Positions 61,920 to 64,000 of a DNA stretch of 64,000 nt are shown here, piece by piece. The position numbers and the translations under genes were made by a program. How positions within the stretch are numbered: the stretch's first letter is position 1; each line of letters begins with the position of its first letter. This DNA comes from an uncultured Clostridia bacterium. GTDB lineage: Bacteria; Bacillota; Clostridia; UBA1381. Location: positions 1-64,000 of the forward strand of contig CANQQZ010000005.1 of the NCBI GenBank assembly GCA_947626135.1, written 5' to 3'. The notes beneath the pieces were generated by a model. That model was given only the letters and a program-made list of their open reading frames with translations, was not told the DNA's origin and made no database searches.

Positions 61920-62972
61920 ATGAGTGCCAAATACAGCGCGATAGGCGCGAAGCTTAAAGCTATGCGTGCGTTCGCGCTAACGGAAAGGGATTTTGCGGCG
62001 CTTTCGGAGAAAAAAACCGTAAAAGATATTTGTCTGTATATGAAGGCTGCGGACGCATATCGCGAGGCATTTAAGATAATTGACGATAACGACGTGCACC
62101 GGGGGCAGATGGAGCATCTTATGCACAAGAAGCTCGTTACGGATTTCCTGAAAATCCGCCGTTTTATGGATAATCAGGATGCGAATGTTATTCGGTTTTT
62201 CTTTATAAGACGGGAGATAGAATTTTTAAAGCGAAAAATCCATTACATCTACACAAAGGAAGAGAGCCCGAAGCCGACGACCGACGATGAGTTAAAAAAC
62301 CATCTGTTTATAAACGTCGGAAAGATAGACCGCGACGCTATCAAAAACGCGAAATCCCTTGAGGATTTTGCCGAGGCGTGCAAGGAAACGATATATGAGG
62401 AGCCCTTGAAAAGAGCGCTGGATTTTAACGCGGACTTTTTCATGCTCGGTATGATTTTTGACGAGTATTATTACAGAAATCTGTGGAAGTTTATAGGCGC
62501 TCTGCCGAAATCCGAGGCGGCGGGCTTGAAAAAAATTATTGGTTCCGATGCGGATATGCTTAATATTATGTGGATATACAGAGGAAAAAAATATTTTCAT
62601 TTCGCGAACGAGGCTATTTTTTCGTATTTGCTGCCGGTGAGGTACAGATTAAGCGAAGATGCTGTCCGTTCGCTCGTAAATTCCGCAGACGAGACGGAAT
62701 TTGCCGCCGTTGTCCGCTCGACGGCATACGCCGGACTGTTCGACCAAATCGACGACGGATTGGCGATAGAAGAAAATTATGTGTATATGCTGAGCAAAAT
62801 CGCGGAGAGTGTTTTCCGCACACCGTCGCTCGCGGCGATAGCCGCTTACGAGAAGCTCAGAAATTGGGAGATCTGGAGAACAACTACGGTAATCGAGGGA
62901 GTTCGTTATAACAGAGATCCCGCGGTTATACGCAAGCATATACGAATAACGGAAGAAAGGAGTGTTGTATAA
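61920..62972 (+). CDS. V/A-type ATP synthase subunit C/d
   Basis: A 350-residue helical protein of the AC39/NtpC family (SAKYSAIGAKLKAMRAFALTE; HLMHKKLVTDFLKIRRFMDN; NVIRFFFIRREIEFLKR). It links the central stalk to the membrane rotor. It ends one base before the subunit I GTG. In most operons subunit I comes first. Confidence 0.88.
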   Translation: MSAKYSAIGAKLKAMRAFALTERDFAALSEKKTVKDICLYMKAADAYREAFKIIDDNDVHRGQMEHLMHKKLVTDFLKIRRFMDNQDANVIRFFFIRREIEFLKRKIHYIYTKEESPKPTTDDELKNHLFINVGKIDRDAIKNAKSLEDFAEACKETIYEEPLKRALDFNADFFMLGMIFDEYYYRNLWKFIGALPKSEAAGLKKIIGSDADMLNIMWIYRGKKYFHFANEAIFSYLLPVRYRLSEDAVRSLVNSADETEFAAVVRSTAYAGLFDQIDDGLAIEENYVYMLSKIAESVFRTPSLAAIAAYEKLRNWEIWRTTTVIEGVRYNRDPAVIRKHIRITEERSVV

Positions 62973-62973
62973 G

Positions 62974-64000
62974 GTGTCAATAGCAAAAATGCGCGCTGTG
63001 ACAATATCGGGGAAGCTGCCCGATTTTGAGCGCGTTGCGGAAAAATACATCTGCGGCAGGGATATACATTTGGAGAACGCTCTGTCCGTGATGCACGACA
63101 AGCACGGCTTGAAGGAATTCAGCGAGCCGGACGAATATGACGCGATCGTCAGGCGAACATCGGATATTTTGTCGATTGCGAACATCAAGGATAAGACGTC
63201 TGCGACAATTGACGAGAGCCTGACTATCGAGGATATTAAGGAGCGCATAGCGGATATAGAAGCGAAAATCAACGATGAGCAGCGTCAATGCGCGCAAATG
63301 GAAAAGCAGATCGAGGACAACAAGAGGGTTATGAAATCCTTAGAGCCTATTTCAAATCTTGATACCGACTTATCGAGGCTGCCGTCAATGAGGTTTATAG
63401 CCTATCGCTTCGGACGTCTCCCGAAAACAGGGTTTATAACGATGCAAACGTATCTGACGGATAAGGGCTTTGTTTTTCTGGAGACCTCGCGCGATGAATC
63501 GGGAGTGTGGGGCTTTTGCTTCGCTCCGGCGAGCCGGATAAGAGAAGTAGATGATATGTTCAGGAATCTGTATTTCGAGCGCGTGGAAATAGCCCTTGAA
63601 TTTGAGGGCACTCCGAAGCATCTGCATGACAGGCTCAGCGCTGAAAACGAGCGGCTTGGCAAAGAAATAAGTGGCAGCCGTTCGAGAAACGAGGAGCTTG
63701 TGAAAAGCAAAAAAACCGAGCTGTGCGCCATATATACGCTTGCCCGGAAGCGTGCGCAGTTCTCTGAAATAAAGCGGCACGCGATGCATACGGATTTATT
63801 GTTTTTCGTGGCGGGCTGGATGGAGCGTTCCGATGCGGATAAGCTTGAAAAGGAAATCGCGAAGGAGCGCGGCGACGTAATGTTCTTCCAGGACGAGCCG
63901 AAAAACGCGTGGTCCATCACGCCGCCGACGAAGCTGAAAAATAACTTTGTGTTTAAGCCGTTCGAGATGTTTGTAAAGATGTACGGTATGCCGCGCTACG
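62974..64000 (+). CDS. V/A-type ATP synthase subunit I, 3' end cut by window edge
   Basis: The first 342 codons of a long membrane stator subunit. The visible part is the cytoplasmic N-terminal region with coiled coils (IADIEAKINDEQRQCAQMEK; RLSAENERLGKEISG) and FFVAGWMERSDADKLEKEI. The membrane half lies outside the window. GTG 62974 follows GAAAGGAG by about 11 bp and abuts the previous stop codon; ATG 62989 is an alternative start. Confidence 0.88.
   Translation, partial: MSIAKMRAVTISGKLPDFERVAEKYICGRDIHLENALSVMHDKHGLKEFSEPDEYDAIVRRTSDILSIANIKDKTSATIDESLTIEDIKERIADIEAKINDEQRQCAQMEKQIEDNKRVMKSLEPISNLDTDLSRLPSMRFIAYRFGRLPKTGFITMQTYLTDKGFVFLETSRDESGVWGFCFAPASRIREVDDMFRNLYFERVEIALEFEGTPKHLHDRLSAENERLGKEISGSRSRNEELVKSKKTELCAIYTLARKRAQFSEIKRHAMHTDLLFFVAGWMERSDADKLEKEIAKERGDVMFFQDEPKNAWSITPPTKLKNNFVFKPFEMFVKMYGMPRY

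Noticed and set aside
1-64000. CRISPR array, insertion sequence or prophage
   Set aside because: No regularly spaced repeats, no transposase and no phage structural genes seen.

Overview
The window looks like a chromosomal segment of a Bacillota genome, class Clostridia, probably an anaerobic gut-type lineage. The evidence is gene content and layout: SRP RNA-dnaX-ybaB-recR, an alr-mazEF cluster, mecA, a clostridial PurF that starts with a short propeptide, a fused FeoA-FeoB, the [FeFe]-hydrogenase maturase HydG with a TM1266-type regulator, a V/A-type ATPase operon, YesM/YesN-type signalling, AGGAGG-type ribosome binding sites and sigma-A promoters with TTGACA/TATAAT boxes 17 bp apart. Base composition is moderate and quite even. 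I see no insertion sequence, prophage or CRISPR array. The species cannot be named from this sequence alone.

Layout. 1-75: 3'-truncated tRNA-Ser (minus). 287-3579: a YtrA-like GntR repressor with an ABC ATPase and permease, behind a perfect inverted-repeat operator. 3759-7175: a flavodoxin-fold protein, a MITE-like repeat and a fused FeoA-FeoB iron transporter. 7271-12894: housekeeping genes (HAD phosphatase, RdgB, NAD(P)HX repair enzyme, alanine racemase, MazEF including a 51-codon antitoxin). 13189-16336: a second ferrous iron operon (feoA, feoA, feoB, Cys-rich protein) with operator-like palindromes. 16358-17897 (minus): TIGR04086-type membrane protein, YajC, MecA. 18331-19140: SpoIIQ-like M23 protein. 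19198-24375 (minus): uvrB, a small unknown gene and uvrA under a LexA-type box. 24577-28717: aquaporin and a two-component system. 28912-33676 (minus): a polytopic GT-C-like protein and a SWIM/SNF2 helicase. 33803-35694: a candidate structured RNA, the TM1266-like regulator and hydG. 35904-37186: iron alcohol dehydrogenase and tRNA-Asp. 37267-38619 (minus): sodium symporter. 38755-42857: TtcA-like, TcdA, GNAT and a SUV3-like RNA helicase. 42892-45930 (minus): recR, ybaB, dnaX and SRP RNA. 46233-49673: a small unknown gene, a class A beta-lactamase-like protein, pheA and DAHP synthase. 49945-55552: purF, aroC, ECF sigma factor, MsmK-type ATPase and radC. 55747-59085: hom-thrB-lysC. 59176-64000: rlmB, an ACT-domain protein, a DUF711 protein and the start of the V/A-ATPase operon.

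How they work together. Two separate ferrous iron uptake systems, plus iron-sulfur and iron enzymes (HydG, iron ADH), fit an iron-hungry anaerobe. uvrB and uvrA form one SOS-type repair operon. Aromatic (DAHP synthase, PheA, AroC) and aspartate-family (Hom, ThrB, LysC) biosynthesis are both represented. tRNA modification (TtcA-like, TcdA) is coupled to an RNA helicase.

The best candidates for something undescribed are: a promoter-driven three-way-junction RNA at 33838-33936; a nucleotidyltransferase-like gene without an active site between uvrB and uvrA; a canonical A AAA AAG slippery site in dnaX; a 16-bp hairpin whose base holds a Shine-Dalgarno between yajC and the next gene; three helically phased direct repeats around the purF promoter; and the palindrome pair at the second feo promoter. 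None of these is proven by sequence alone.
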